Part shown: positions 25,127-36,571 of the stretch, in pieces
Position numbering within the stretch: the stretch's first letter is position 1
Layout: each line of letters opens with the position of its first letter
Assembly: GCF_051020955.1 (NCBI RefSeq)
Contig: NC_135022.1
Location: 12,512,966 to 12,576,965 of the forward strand
Direction: 5' to 3'
From: Megalopta genalis
Lineage: Eukaryota; Arthropoda; Insecta; Hymenoptera; Halictidae
DNA: 64,000 nt
The notes under the pieces: model-generated
Told to the model about the DNA's origin: nothing
The model's database searches: none
What the model saw: only the letters and a program-made list of their open reading frames with translations
Program-made: the position numbers and the translations under genes

Positions 25127-26870
25127 CTAGTCATACATATGAGAATAATATTCTTGATATGCTTGAATGTATGCTTCCTTTTCTACTGGACTCATTTCTG
25201 CAATCAATGTGTCGTTCACATCTGCGATTGCAACGGTTTTTCCTGCAACTGTTACTGTTGGTACAAGATCATCATCTTCGGAATCCATTGTTTCCACTTC
25301 TCCTAAACAAAGATTGAAGTGTAGGCAATTTCCATGATGAACATCAATCTATAAGAATATTTCAAATATGTTTACATACCTGTATCGATCGTTTGCATCT
25401 CAGCGACTTCTTCGTTGTCACTGCTATCACTAGATTCTTGAGGTAGTACAGATTTTATAGCAGCTGCAGCGTTCGTTCCTCCCTTTTTCTCATGAGCCAA
25501 CAACACAGACATAATATCTTCACCCTGCTTATTATTTATTATGGTTGTATTAGTGGCAGTGGCTGCAGCTTTATCTAATATATTCTCTTGTGTGTTAACT
25601 CCATCCGGCTAAAGATACATATTATTAATAATAAAGTCTAATAAAAGACGAAGTCTACAAAAATAATTAATATGAAGTATACCTGTGAATCAGAATTGAT
25701 AACTGTACTTTCCATCATCCAAATTGGTCTTTCCTTCCTTCTATTTGCCGCGTTATCATCGGCGGATTCATCACCGATAGTAACATCTACTCTAGTATCT
25801 TCTACCATGAAGCCTGACGACCTTGTAGCTTCACCAGACCATTGTTCACCTGGTGCTCTTAGACTACTTGGTTTCCTTGTGTCGATACTAGAAAAAAATG
25901 TAAATGTTTTAATAAAATATTCTACATATAATAATTAATTCAAAATATATATATACCCCTTAATGGTGTTTATGTCAACTGGTTCTGGTTCTAATATTTC
26001 AGGAGCCAATTTGATACCTTCCACTTCTCGTAGTAAAATATAAAGTGGCTCTAACTGTTCGTTAAACTTGGCCAACAAAAGCCTTGAATCTTTTTTTGGA
26101 AGTGCAGATTGATCTTCCTCCACTACCTCACGACAATAAGTGCATCTAAATTCACCACTGGTCATATCAAACAATTGATCTGCCTACATTATATTACATT
26201 AATAAGTATTCCCTGTTCATTGTAACAATGTAGGATTCAAGCATAACGTATTTACCTCGAGGTCGGTAAATGTTTTTAAACAACTTGTACATTTAAAACT
26301 TGCCCTGCTTGTAGCATCTCTTTCCTCTGTTTCCATTCTCTTCCTCATTAAGTCTAGCTTATATTTAACCACATTTACAAAAGTCTAAACAGATACATGT
26401 ATATAGTAATGTATACAGTAATTTTTTTATTAAATAAATAATAATGATAATATATTTTGTTTAAAACTTACCTTATAATTTATAAAATAATAGTTCACTT
26501 TCTGTGCTTTCCCATCTGAACCTGTTTCCATTTTTAATCTCACTTGTATGAATTTATCGTTTCGTAATGTGGATATTCTAGCTCTTAACATTTTACGTTC
26601 GAATTTCAGAAGTTCACAAATGTCATCTTCTTTCATACCTGTTTGTATGAAGTGTACAATTTTACTACTTACAATTGTACTAATTAAAATATGATCTTCT
26701 ATATATTATAAATTTAGTACATTAAATTGGATTATATACTTACAAGGATTTCTAACTAACATATCAACAATTAATGCATCCTCTATTGTATAAAATCCAC
26801 GTACTACCAAACGTGCTAATTGTTTCAAACTACTTGGAACTTCTGTAACAAGTCGTTCTTCGCCACTCAT
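25127..26870 (-). CDS. GTF2E1: General transcription factor IIE alpha subunit
   Basis: Seven exons in transcript order: 26870-26744, 26638-26472, 26384-26256, 26183-25957, 25887-25683, 25608-25380 and 25302-25127, giving 419 residues (human 439). TFIIE-alpha recruits and regulates TFIIH at Pol II promoters. Visible parts: N-terminal winged helix (SSLKQLARLVVRGFY, MKEDDICELLKF, YYFINYK); the zinc ribbon FKCTSCLKTFTDLE ... FRCTYC with four cysteines; VEEDQSALPKKDSRLLLAKFNEQLEPLY; then an acidic serine-rich region and the C-terminal EMSPVEKEAYIQAYQEYY. An upstream in-frame ATG at 26891 would add seven residues; I prefer MSGEERL. Minus-strand AATAAATAAA lies at 24846-24855. The gene is head to head with RABL3. 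Confidence 0.93.
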
Positions 26871-27341
26871 TTTTCTTGTTGTTACATGCAATGAAATATT
26901 ATTGGAATTGCTAAAAATTGTAAACAGAGTTCAAACACTTCAATATTATTTAATAATAAAACTTGAAACAGACTTCGTATTATGGAATTACAAATAATAT
27001 AATCTATAATTTGGAATACTAACCTTCAAGATCTTATAAATAATATCTTTATCAGAAAATATTTTAAACAAGTATTAATAAAAGTACATATATTAAAATA
27101 TACATCATAATACTAAACATGAGTTCTCGCAAAAACACTAAAAAATAAAGACGCAGAATTCATAATTTTATCAATCGTTTGTGAACGATAAAATACTGTT
27201 CGGACTGACGCTTGTTTATTATGTACTGCTATTATTTGTAAGGTTATGTACTCGTGACACAAAATTCTCAGATGATTACCTGCCAAACAGTAAAACGGTA
27301 GAACAAATACATCTTCAAGTACGATTTAATGAAGATTATTA
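26871..27341. promoter_or_regulatory. Shared upstream region of GTF2E1 and RABL3
   Basis: The two start codons are only about 470 bp apart in divergent orientation, so this AT-rich segment must hold both promoters. I see no TATA box or other specific element. A bidirectional promoter is inferred from arrangement alone. Confidence 0.5.
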
Positions 27342-28534
27342 ATGGCAGCGATAGATAAAGTTAAAATTGTTGTTGTTGGTGATTCTGGTAAGAATATATT
27401 CCAAATAATTCTATTGTTCTTGATATATTTATTAGCACTGTCAATGATACTGCAACAATTACAATAATAACATTATAATCCTTACAATAACATTATAACG
27501 TTACCTTAAAAAATTTTCTATTCAATTTATCTTCTACATTAAGTCAGATACTATCCTCTGCTTTTTTGTCATATGCTAAGTTTTTTAATAAAGTTTATAA
27601 GTAGCAAGATTGTTACATTTATTTACAAACTTTTAAGTAAAGCATTCTTCCATATTTTTATTTTAGGTGTTGGAAAAACGTCACTGACACACTTAATATG
27701 TCAGCAACAGCCTATTTGTAATCCTTCATGGACAATAGGCTGTTCAGTAGAAGTTAAATTACATGAATATAAGGAAGGAACCCCTAATCAGAGGAGATAT
27801 TTTGTTGAATTATGGGACATTGGAGGCAGTCAAAACCATAAAAATACAAGATCCGTTTTTTATAATTCCACAAATGGTAATAATTCAAACAGTTTGAAGT
27901 ATGCTATACATGTAGTTTAGGGATTTATTAATTAAATATTATTACCAATAATGCAGGTATAATATTGGTCCATGATTTAACTAACAGAAAGTCACAACAA
28001 AATCTCCAAAAGTGGCTTGAACAAGTTTTATGTAAGGACGGCAGTTATATGAAATCAAAACCATTTGATGACTTTGATCCTGAAAAATTTGTGGGATCTA
28101 CTCAGGCAATAGAAACATTTTAATGTCATATATAATGATTTAAAATGTCATTAAATATAATATATATTTTTACAGATACCAATCCTGGTTATTGGTACCA
28201 AACTAGACTTGGTTGCAGAAGTAAGATCAAATGTCCATAGACGTTCCTCAACTATTGCAGAAGAATGTGGTGCAGATGAAATATTTTTGGTACATCAATT
28301 ATATTTATACTTAATAAGGTGGTTAAATGCTAATGATGCTATTTTACTTCACAGGATTGTCGTCAAGTAAAGTCGTTAGCTGCTGGTTCTAGTTCATCTG
28401 TAAAATTAAGCCGATTTTTCGATAAAGTTGTTGAAAGACGTTATTATTCGTCGAAAGAAGGAATTAGTCATGACAAAAGAAGATTACCATTATATACTCC
28501 TCAATATAGTACCAAAATTTATCACAACGATTAA
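27342..28534 (+). CDS. RABL3: Rab-like GTPase RABL3
   Basis: Five exons: 27342-27387, 27667-27876, 27957-28105, 28176-28289 and 28355-28534, encoding 232 residues (human 236). RABL3 is a Rab-related small GTPase, reported to partner with the RAS chaperone SmgGDS. The P-loop is split by intron 1: VVVGDSG / VGKTSLTHLI. Then come WDIGGSQNH (switch II, with I at the G3 position), the characteristic KPFDDFDPEKF insertion, and IGTKLDLV (the TKLD guanine-specificity motif). There is no C-terminal prenylation cysteine, as expected for this subfamily. Homology requires exon 3 to end at CAG with a GC donor (GCAATA) at 28106, a non-canonical GC-AG intron. AATAAA lies at about 28630. Confidence 0.92.
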
Positions 28535-29542
28535 ATACTTGTAAAACCATCTAATTTTCTGCAATATTAATCGGTGCTGCCACTCTTTATAAATAATGAA
28601 GTAAAAACAGTTGCATATTTGAAAAATTTAATAAAGAAAAGATAAAATAGAAAACTACTGTACGCATTGTGGTTAATATAAGAGTACATTAGCACCATCT
28701 AGAAATAAAAACCATGTATTATTTAATTAGTAGCTTGAGCGTGTTGCCGTAGATGGCACCATTAGTCTTTTCTCTGTTGATCATCCGTACATATAAAAAA
28801 TGGAATATTGATTAAAAACAATAATATTCAAAATTATTATTCCATATATTGATTCAGGGAAGCTTAATAAATGATGTTACGATTTGGAAAATAAAAAATA
28901 ATAGCACCTTTAACGACTCTTTAGATTTTTTGAAGCAGATTGTGCTCAGCAAGTGCATGGCATAAGAAAGATGGTTCTCCAACAATCTTTTTTTGTTACG
29001 TCATACCAAAGCGCGCGATAGTTAAGAATTTCAAAAACTGCTCACTACTGCGTTCGAAATATCTATCCGTTGATGTCGCAATCTTTTAAACGAATAAGTT
29101 ATGATCCAATAATATAAATGATACGACGAAATTTTCTACACATTATATATATTTATACATGTCCCTTAAATATTCGAATAATGATATCTGAACATTATGC
29201 TTTACACTTACCTTTCTAAACTTCCTGGTGTGTGTGTTCTATTCTGAGGTAGATACATACATATATTGGATTTTCGTACGTAATATAAAGGTTAACACGC
29301 GTTACCTGGTCATTTGTCAAACGTGATATTCCATTGAATATGTCAGCATCTAAAGTCATATTTATTTGAACATTCAATCACGTGTAATCGATCTGATTTA
29401 TATATTTTAAATTAAAAGTGTATTTGCCGAATAGGAGAATATTTTCCTGCAACAGAGTGTGTATTTTCTTGGTTGGACAATTAGTAACACGTGTATAAGT
29501 GACAAATCATGACCTTTTTCTTTCAGGACGTTTTATTTTAGA
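28535..29542. other. Intergenic between RABL3 and AFG1L
   Basis: AT-rich. The left part is probably the RABL3 3' UTR, the right part the AFG1L promoter and leader. I see no RNA gene, repeat or additional exon. Confidence 0.45.
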
Positions 29543-31563
29543 ATGACGTGCCTATTCCCAAAAAAATTTCCGAGAAAATGCAATTTTTCGACATTCCTAA
29601 TGCGATTTCAACCCGTAGTTTATGTACAAAATCATGGATATGCTCACGATGTTCTGTTAGACAAGGAAGGACCAATTGGTGCTTTACAAAAGAAAATAGC
29701 CAGCGGTGAATTAATGAAGGACGTTCATCAGATGAAAGTTGCCGAAACTTTGCAAGGTATTTACAAAGAAATCAATGGGTATAGACCGGAAGAATTTAGT
29801 CTGGTGGACAAATGGCTTGGTAAGAAGAAGAAAGCACCTCCTAAAGGATTGTACCTTTATGGGGCTGTAGGTGGAGGTAAAACAATGTTGATGGATCTTT
29901 TCTATGATTGTTGTCAGGTATCTTATTTTTTATGACTAGTGAGTAATGCACATGGGGAGCCTTGTTTTACCTTTTTGTAGTCGTTAGATAACTAGTACAA
30001 CAATTCATAATATTTTTCAGAGTTGTTCAGGCAAATAGTAGAATAACTGATGAAGCAAAGGGTTTACTTTATATATCAGATGGAATGTTATAAAGAAAAC
30101 TCTTGATCTATGAGAAAGGTACTATTTATACAGTGGCTTTCCATATGCACTACAATATAAAATAATTTTCCTAATCCAAAAAAGGCCATATAGGTATTTT
30201 TAAATGTGCTGTTTCAGATAGAAAATAAGCAAAGAGTACATTTTCATTCTTTCATGGCTAATGTACATATTAAAGTACACGAGGTGAAGAAAACTTTTGT
30301 ACGTGACGTTAGCAGTACAAAACTTCAACCATTCGATCCTATACCACCGGTTGCTAAAAGCATTACGGAAGAAGCATGGCTACTCTGTTTCGATGAATTT
30401 CAGGTTCAACTATGGAATAAATAATTTTACAAAAAATATTTACAATAGTGAATATTAATAAAACTGTTGTGCTATAGGTAACTGATATTGCAGATGCAAT
30501 GATATTGAAAAGATTGTTCACTGAGCTATTCAACAATGGTGTAATTGTAATTGCAACCAGTAATAGAGCACCAGATGATTTGTATAAGAATGGATTACAA
30601 AGAGGAAATTTTCTTCCATTTATACAGATATTAAAAAATTTTTGTATCGTAAATTCATTAGATTCGGGTATAGATTACAGATTACAAACTGGACTCAGTG
30701 ACGAAAAAATTTATTTTATGTATGTTCATTTGGGTATAGATAAAATATATAATAGAATATTCATACAAAATATATATATTAAATAATTGTTGTAGAAAGG
30801 GAAAAGACGCAGTAAACGATGTAGACAAAATCTTTAAATATTTATGTTCGAAAGAAAATGATATTGTAAGGTCCCGCACTTTTTCTATAAGAGGACATAA
30901 CGTTACTTTTAACAAAACGTGTGGTCAAGTACTAGACTCAACTTTTGATGAGCTTTGTAATAGGGTAGGTTCTTCTGTTCTTTTGTTGCTATTTAATATT
31001 ATATACATATAATATTAAATTATTGGACATTGTTTATTTGTGTGTAGCCCCTTGGTGCCAGCGATTATATAGAATTGAGTCAAGTATTTCATACAGTTAT
31101 TATACGAGATGTACCACAACTAGACTTTCGACTTAAGTCCCAAACTAGAAGATTTATTACATTAATCGACACACTATATGACAATAAGGTAAGATTATCT
31201 TATCAGTAAATGCATTTAGTTTCTTTTACAAATAAATTTTTCTTTTTAGGTAAGAGTTGTTATATCAGCAACTGTACCCCATACAAAACTCTTTGTACCA
31301 GAGGGTGATAGTGATTATTCGGATGACAAAAGAATGCTTATGGATGATTTAAAAATATCTCACGGTTCTGTAAGTTAAATGATTTTGATTGTCTTCTTCA
31401 AATATTAATGCATCATGCTATGATGTGATCTGATTTGTAGGACGATCATAAATCTAATCTTTTTACTGGTGAAGAAGAACTTTTTGCTTTTGATAGAACC
31501 GTATCACGGTTATCAGAAATGCAAACTACGCAGTATTGGGAGCAATGGCAACATCATAGATAA
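29543..31563 (+). CDS. AFG1L: AFG1-like mitochondrial ATPase (LACE1/AFG1L)
   Basis: Seven exons: 29543-29917, 30218-30403, 30478-30719, 30796-30964, 31048-31188, 31250-31369 and 31441-31563, encoding 451 residues (human 481). AFG1 is an AAA+ type ATPase of mitochondria that supports turnover of respiratory-chain subunits. The N-terminus is basic, hydroxylated and acid-free, as expected for a mitochondrial presequence. Walker A is GAVGGGKT with LMDLFYD. Walker B is LLCFDEFQ followed by VTDIADAMIL. ATSNRAPDDLYKNGLQR is the sensor-like segment. The C-terminal part has GASDYIEL, VVISATVPHTKLF and FAFDRTVSRLSEM. The exon 3 to exon 4 junction (TTTAT|GTATG to TAG|AAAGGG) is phase-consistent. AATAAA lies at about 31828. 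Confidence 0.92.
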
Positions 31564-32267
31564 TAATAACTCAAATTAGCACAAATTCCAATAGTATTAT
31601 TGATTAGGACTTTAATCCAAGTCACTAAAATATAAGTTTCTGATATAATTTTTCAACAGAATATTGTCCTAAAATGAAAATTTTATTAAATCCACTTATA
31701 GTTGTGATACTTAAACTTTATGCGAAATCTTTTAAATAATTTTAATTATTTATGCCGTTATTTATTATTACTTGATTTTATTGAAATATATATTTACTAG
31801 AACATTTCATTGTAAAAAGAATAAGTGAATAAAGAAATATTCATATTGTTTTATTTAGTAACTTTTATTACTTAATTTTATAAGAGTTCACGAGAAAATA
31901 ATTAGTTTCTAAATACATTAATATTAAGTTAGTACTAATTAAAAATGGTAAAATTGTAAGTATTTATATAGAATGATAGATTTTCATAATTTATGGTAGT
32001 ATTACGCAACATATGTAACCGAATGTGTGAAATACAGACAAAGCATCTCGCGTCACCTCGCGTAAAAACAAACAAAATATCTGATACGATTACGGTGTTA
32101 TCAATTCTTGTGTTGAAGTGATATTCTTTATATATTTTTATTACATTCACTTACCGTTTCTTTCCATTTTGTGTAACGTTTGCACATTTTCGCGTCGTTA
32201 AGTAGCAATCGAGGTATAATAACATATCTTTTTGGATTTTGCAGCATATATAATTAACATTATTGCA
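31564..32267. other. Intergenic between AFG1L and DERA
   Basis: About 700 bp of AT-rich DNA: the AFG1L 3' UTR, then the DERA leader. No other feature was recognised. Confidence 0.45.
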
Positions 32268-33502
32268 ATGGATATCCAAGAACTGGCCAGTGGTATGCAA
32301 TTTGATATTCTATTTACAGTATTACGAGCATTTCACTACATATTTAAAATTAATTTGTATTTCAATTACTTCTTCCTTATCAATGATGAATAACTTTTAG
32401 CCACAATGAATTTTGACCGATTAATGATAGATGAAACATTTTGTGCAATACGTTCTAAACTTGATGCACTGGAAAAAGATACTAAAAAAGATTGGTTGAT
32501 GAAAGCAATAGGCTTTATAGACTTAACTACGTTAGGAGGGGATGATACGCCAATTAAAGTTAAAGCTGTCTGTGAAAAGGTGACTACTAGGATTGCAACC
32601 ATAACTGTAGTAGTTTAATGTATTCCATCTATTGTGTTAAATTATGTGGTAATATTGTAATAATAAACATTAATGATTTTAGGCTGTAAATCCTCTTGGT
32701 AAACACATAGATTCTTTGCATACTGCAGCTGTATGCGTTTATCCCATGAGACTTTCAGATGCAGTGGCTGCATTAGCAGATCTTGATAAAGACCATAAAG
32801 TTGCTAGAGTTACTGGTTAGTATTAATTCCATAGTATTAACTTTCTGATTCTATTTTGATCAAATGGTAAATTATTCTTTGATAAACAGTTGGTGGAGGT
32901 TTTCCATCTGGACAACTTCCACTGGAGACACGTCTCAGAGAAGTTGAAATAGGTATTGAAGGAGGTGCTGATGAAATTGATATTGTGATTAATCGATCAT
33001 TAGCTGTAACTCACCAGTGGAAAGAATTATACGAGGAATTAAAATCATTTAGTGCCATCTGTGATAATAAAGTATGTCTGAAGGTCATACTAGCTACAGG
33101 AGAATTGGGGACTTTGGAAAATGTGTACAAAGCATCTATGATAGCAATGATGGCTGGAGCAAATTTTATTAAAACATCCACTGGAAAGGAAGTAATCAAT
33201 GCTATGTACTCTGTTGGGATAGTTATGTGTCGTGCAATTAAACATTACTACTCGTTAACACAGAGAAAGGTACAGGAATTGCTTATAATAAAAAAAATTA
33301 ATTTTTAATGTTTATTATTAATTTTTATCATCCTTAGGTTGGTATAAAACCAGCTGGAGGTATAAAGACGTCCCAAGAAGCTTTGGAATGGATGATGTTA
33401 GTTCAAATGGAACTAGGAGACGAATGGTTAACAAAGGATTTATTTAGGATAGGTGCATCCAGCTTATTAGACGACATTGTTAAGACAATAAATTCAATGT
33501 AA
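32268..33502 (+). CDS. DERA: Deoxyribose-phosphate aldolase
   Basis: Five exons: 32268-32292, 32401-32579, 32683-32815, 32890-33269 and 33338-33502, encoding 293 residues (human 318). The cytosolic enzyme reversibly cleaves 2-deoxyribose-5-phosphate to acetaldehyde and glyceraldehyde-3-phosphate in deoxynucleoside catabolism. It is a class I aldolase. The Schiff-base lysine lies in FIKTSTGK (exon 4) and the second essential lysine in VGIKPAGGIK (exon 5). GFPSGQ, EIDIVINRS and LKVILATGEL are further family motifs. The short first exon (MDIQELASA) is supported by phase and context. Where most DERAs have VAAGFP this one has VGGGFP. AATAAA lies at about 33582. Confidence 0.93.
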
Positions 33503-33833
33503 CATTTTCTCGTATTTATGATTTAAATGATAATACTTGTTGATAATTGCTTATAGTTTGTACTATTTTGAAGCATATTTTAATAAAAATGAATTGCATA
33601 TCTTTAGCCTTCGTTTATAATTTATGAACACATAGCAATTATCTCTAATTCCGAAATTTTTATATTGCACATTACATACAGACCCATAATTTCTGAAACT
33701 ATATTTTAAATTAAAAGCTGGCTACCTAGAGTTTACCATAATATTCTCCGGTTACTGTTATTTTTTATGTTCTTGTAATTCGCGTAACATCATTGTTGAT
33801 GGTACGTTAACTGTACGGAATAGTTTATAACAA
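33503..33833. other. DERA 3' side, left of duplicated unit
   Basis: AT-rich DERA 3' UTR and spacer. Homology with the second RpS4 unit starts at about 33834. Confidence 0.45.
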
Positions 33834-33871
33834 TGTAAAATATCGCGAAATCTTTAGTCGATTAACAATGC

Positions 33872-33952
33872 ACAACAGTCGCCATATTGGCTGTAGTGGC
33901 GTCGCGAAATCCTTTGTACAACAGTCGCTATATTGGCTGCAGTGGCGTCGCG
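33872..33952 (+). promoter_or_regulatory. Tandem 35-bp promoter repeat of RpS4-A
   Basis: Two copies of a 35-bp block (ACAACAGTCGC[C/T]ATATTGGCTG[T/C]AGTGGCGTCGCG in pattern) lie at 33872-33906 and 33918-33952. Unit B has only one equivalent block, at about 36475-36509. The GCCATATTGGC core includes a YY1/Pho-type GCCAT. The block sits 60-140 bp upstream of the ATG and probably belongs to the core promoter. Confidence 0.6.
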
Positions 33953-33993
33953 AGCAACTAACTGATGTTATGGGAAGCTCTGAGAGTTTGTGT

Positions 33994-34000
33994 CTTTTCC
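33994..34000 (+). promoter_or_regulatory. 5' TOP-like tract of RpS4-A
   Basis: CTTTTCC, 16 bases before the start codon, fits the pyrimidine tract with which ribosomal protein mRNAs begin (TOP, translationally controlled through TOR/LARP1). In RpS4-B the same place reads TTTTTTA, so the cytidines are lost. The transcription start was not observed. Confidence 0.45.
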
Positions 34001-34015
34001 GTTTAGAAGACCAAG

Positions 34016-35990
34016 ATGGTAAGTCCGTCATGCGTTATCAACAGAAAATCCGCTTGCATCCGGCTTTATGATTAATATATCATTTAATACTCAATAAAAT
34101 AGTAAACTACGTGCATTAAAATAAAATCTGTAGCATATATATTTCCTCAAATCCGTACATTTGTAGTCAGAAGAAATTGTGGTTAGTTTGTACGAGTGTG
34201 GTTAGTTTTGCTACAGGTATTTGTTGTCACAATTTGCTCACGAAAACTAATATCTACAACTATCTTTTTTAAATTCCAATCAATTTACCAAATAACGAAA
34301 TCCATGTAAATGGAATATTGATTTCTGTGAATACATCGCTGTCTCTTAAAACAGGTTCAAATCTGTGACGTCGAGAGTTTGAATTTTTATCGGAGTTTAG
34401 TTTAGTTTGTTTAGTGCTAACAATAACAAATTGATTATTTTATTAATTTGTAGGCTCGAGGACCGAAAAAGCACTTGAAGCGTCTTAACGCGCCGAAAGC
34501 ATGGATGTTGGACAAATTGGGAGGTGTATATGCACCACGTCCATCCACTGGGCCCCACAAGCTCAGGGAATCTCTTCCTCTTGTCATTTTCCTCCGTAAT
34601 AGATTGAAGTATGCCCTGACCAACTGTGAAGTGACAAAAATTGTGATGCAGCGTTTGATCAGAGTCGATGGCAAAGTTCGTACAGACCCCAACTATCCAG
34701 CAGGTTTTATGGGTAAGCAAATAAGAAATTTCATTTATTCTGTTCGTGGCAGGCCATATCGAAGCTGTAGTAGCTCTGATCAAAAGCAACTACAGTCATA
34801 AATCGGCCAATAGTAAAAAGTTCTTTTTTATGGTCACAGATTGAGTAGTTTATATATTCTTTCTGTATTACCCAAAAAGTGCACATTGTTTCATATAATT
34901 TTTTGTTATGGCTCTATTTGATCTATGTTGACGATTATTTAAAATTTAAATAGATTTCTTTATCTTACTGTATTCCTAATGCTGCAAAGACAAATAGCTG
35001 ATTTTTATGTACCAACTTGATGCAAATGAATATTAAATGTATTAATAGTATTTGATTATTTGTCGCAGATGTAATCACTATCAAGAAGACTGGTGAATTC
35101 TTCAGACTGATCTATGATGTTAAAGGACGTTTCACTACTCACAGAATCACAGCAGAAGAAGCCAAGGTACTGATTGTTGGCATAAAATTAAAAGTAAAGT
35201 TCAAGTATGCGAAAAATATTGATTTTGTTGAAAACCAAGGTATTGTTTGTTACAGTACAAGCTGTGTAAAGTAAAGCGTGTTCAAACTGGACCTAAAGGT
35301 ATTCCATTCTTGGTGACGCACGATGGTAGGACCATTCGTTATCCAGACCCAGTCATCAAGGTCAACGACACCATTCACTTGGACATTGCTACTAGCAAAA
35401 TCTTGGATTCTATCAGATTTGATTCGGGTAACATGTGCTTTTTTTCATATTGTTCTATTTGTATACATGTATTTCTAAGAAACATACCTATTTATACATC
35501 TTGTACTTTTAAATAGGTAATCTGTGTATGATCACTGGTGGGAGAAATTTGGGACGTGTCGGCACGGTAGTCAGTCGCGAACGTCACCCTGGATCCTTCG
35601 ATATTTGTCACATCAAGGATTCGCAAGGACATACTTTTGCAACAAGGTACGGGTCAATTAATTCATATGCTGGCCATAATCGAAGCTAGGATGATGCTAG
35701 GATATTGTACATTGTAGTCAAAAGTTGGCCAAAATTAAACTCCTTCATATTGGTCACTGATTGCCTTCACATAGGCTTCTCAGTATTACCCATTTAGGAA
35801 ACAGTAACAATTGGAATGTTACGGAATTCTTTGGTAATGATAAGTCTGAATTACTTTGCGCAGGTTGAATAACGTGTTCATCATTGGCAGAGGTACAAAG
35901 CCCTACATTAGTTTACCGAGGGATAAGGGTGTTAAGCTATCAATCGCTGAAGAACGCGACAAGAGGTTAGCAGCGAAAGGTGTGAATTAA
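34016..35990 (+). CDS. RpS4: 40S ribosomal protein S4, copy A
   Basis: Six exons: 34016-34018 (the ATG alone), 34454-34712, 35069-35166, 35256-35427, 35517-35646 and 35864-35990, encoding 262 residues, the standard eS4 length. This is a component of the small ribosomal subunit. ARGPKKHLKRLNAPKAWML is the invariant N-terminus, followed by the S4-type RNA-binding region and a KOW-like segment (GGRNLGRVGTV). The single-codon first exon is typical of ribosomal protein genes. Introns 2 and 5 each contain an H/ACA snoRNA-like sequence. Two AATAAA signals follow at about 36002 and 36014. The product differs from copy B at only one residue (Val65 here, Met65 there). Confidence 0.97.
34745..34888 (+). 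ncRNA. H/ACA snoRNA candidate in RpS4-A intron 2
   Basis: A two-hairpin layout typical of H/ACA RNAs. Hairpin 1 has a strong stem CTGTAGTAGCT / AGCAACTACAG, an internal loop and an outer GGCC pairing. It is followed by the H box ATAGTA (ANANNA) at 34810-34815. Hairpin 2 has outer GGT/ACC and inner ACAGA/TCTGT pairing. ACA lies at 34883-34885, three bases before the presumed 3' end. Host location in a ribosomal protein intron is typical. The target is unknown. Confidence 0.7.
35666..35806 (+). ncRNA. H/ACA snoRNA candidate in RpS4-A intron 5
   Basis: Hairpin 1 is closed by TGGCCA / TTGGCC. The H box AAATTA lies at 35732-35737. Hairpin 2 has inner stems CTGA/TCAG and GCCT/AGGC with flanks TGGTCAC and GTATTACCCA. 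ACA lies at 35801-35803. The hairpin 2 pocket sequences match those of the intron 2 candidate, suggesting paralogues that guide the same uridine. Confidence 0.7.
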
Positions 35991-36142
35991 TGTAAATATT
36001 CAATAAAACTTTCAATAAACCGAGAATTTCTAACAATAAAACGTGCCTTTCAACCATCACCATCCCATCATTGCGTTCGCGCAGCGTTTGTTGAAACCGT
36101 ATTACATAGTCGGGCGGGAACGTTCCTGTCGAATGAAACGTA

Positions 36143-36416
36143 TATCTGACTTCTTTCTCGACGACCCTTGAGGATTCTGTAATCGAGGGCGACGAATAGT
36201 TTGAGGAATCGTTCGGCGGCGCTCTAGTCAGCGGATAAATGCGAGCTCATCCACCTTCTTTAGTGCAAAGCGTTCCAGTCCTTTCCATTGTCCCAGACTG
36301 AAGGTTTATCGTGGTTTTCAGAGTTGTTACCACGAAAACCGATACATGGATACACATACAGTTGATTGGAGACCCGTGCATAGGTTTCGAAACCGTCGGT
36401 TTCCCGACCGGTTCTG
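36143..36416 (-). pseudogene. Decayed 3' fragment of TTLL2-like gene
   Basis: This segment aligns with exon 8 and part of exon 7 of the intact TTLL2-like gene (39286-39485 joined to 39628-39706). It carries many substitutions and small indels that break the frame and lacks the stretch equivalent to 39486-39627. No upstream exons or terminal exon are present. It was carried along when the RpS4 unit was duplicated. Traces such as GNNSENHDK remain readable on the minus strand. Confidence 0.8.
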
Positions 36417-36571
36417 TACTTAAATAAACTGGACTGTAAAATATGTGCGAAATCCTTAGTCGGATAACAATGCACTGCAGCCGCCATATTGGCTGCAGTG
36501 GCGCCGCGAGCAACTTCCTGATGTGGAGGGAAGCTCTGAGAGTTTGTGTTTTTTATGTTTAAAAGACCAAG

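Larger units (their letters stand above)
33834..36416 (+). repeat. Segmental duplication, unit A
   Basis: Unit A (RpS4 promoter, RpS4-A gene, 3' flank, TTLL2-like 3' fragment) is a tandem copy of 36434-39706. From the RpS4 ATG through the stop codon the copies are collinear at an offset of about 2553 bp, with roughly twenty differences counted by eye over about 1975 bp. The shared flank beyond the poly(A) sites is clearly more diverged, about one difference in ten. Relative to unit B, unit A lacks the counterpart of about 38695-39284 and of about 39486-39627. Confidence 0.9.

Noticed and set aside
30001..30115. Possible extra AFG1L exon between exons 1 and 2
   Set aside because: The CAG|A junction from exon 1 to exon 2 is phase 0 and gives continuous family sequence (CCQIENKQRVHFHSFM); the intervening stretch contains stops.
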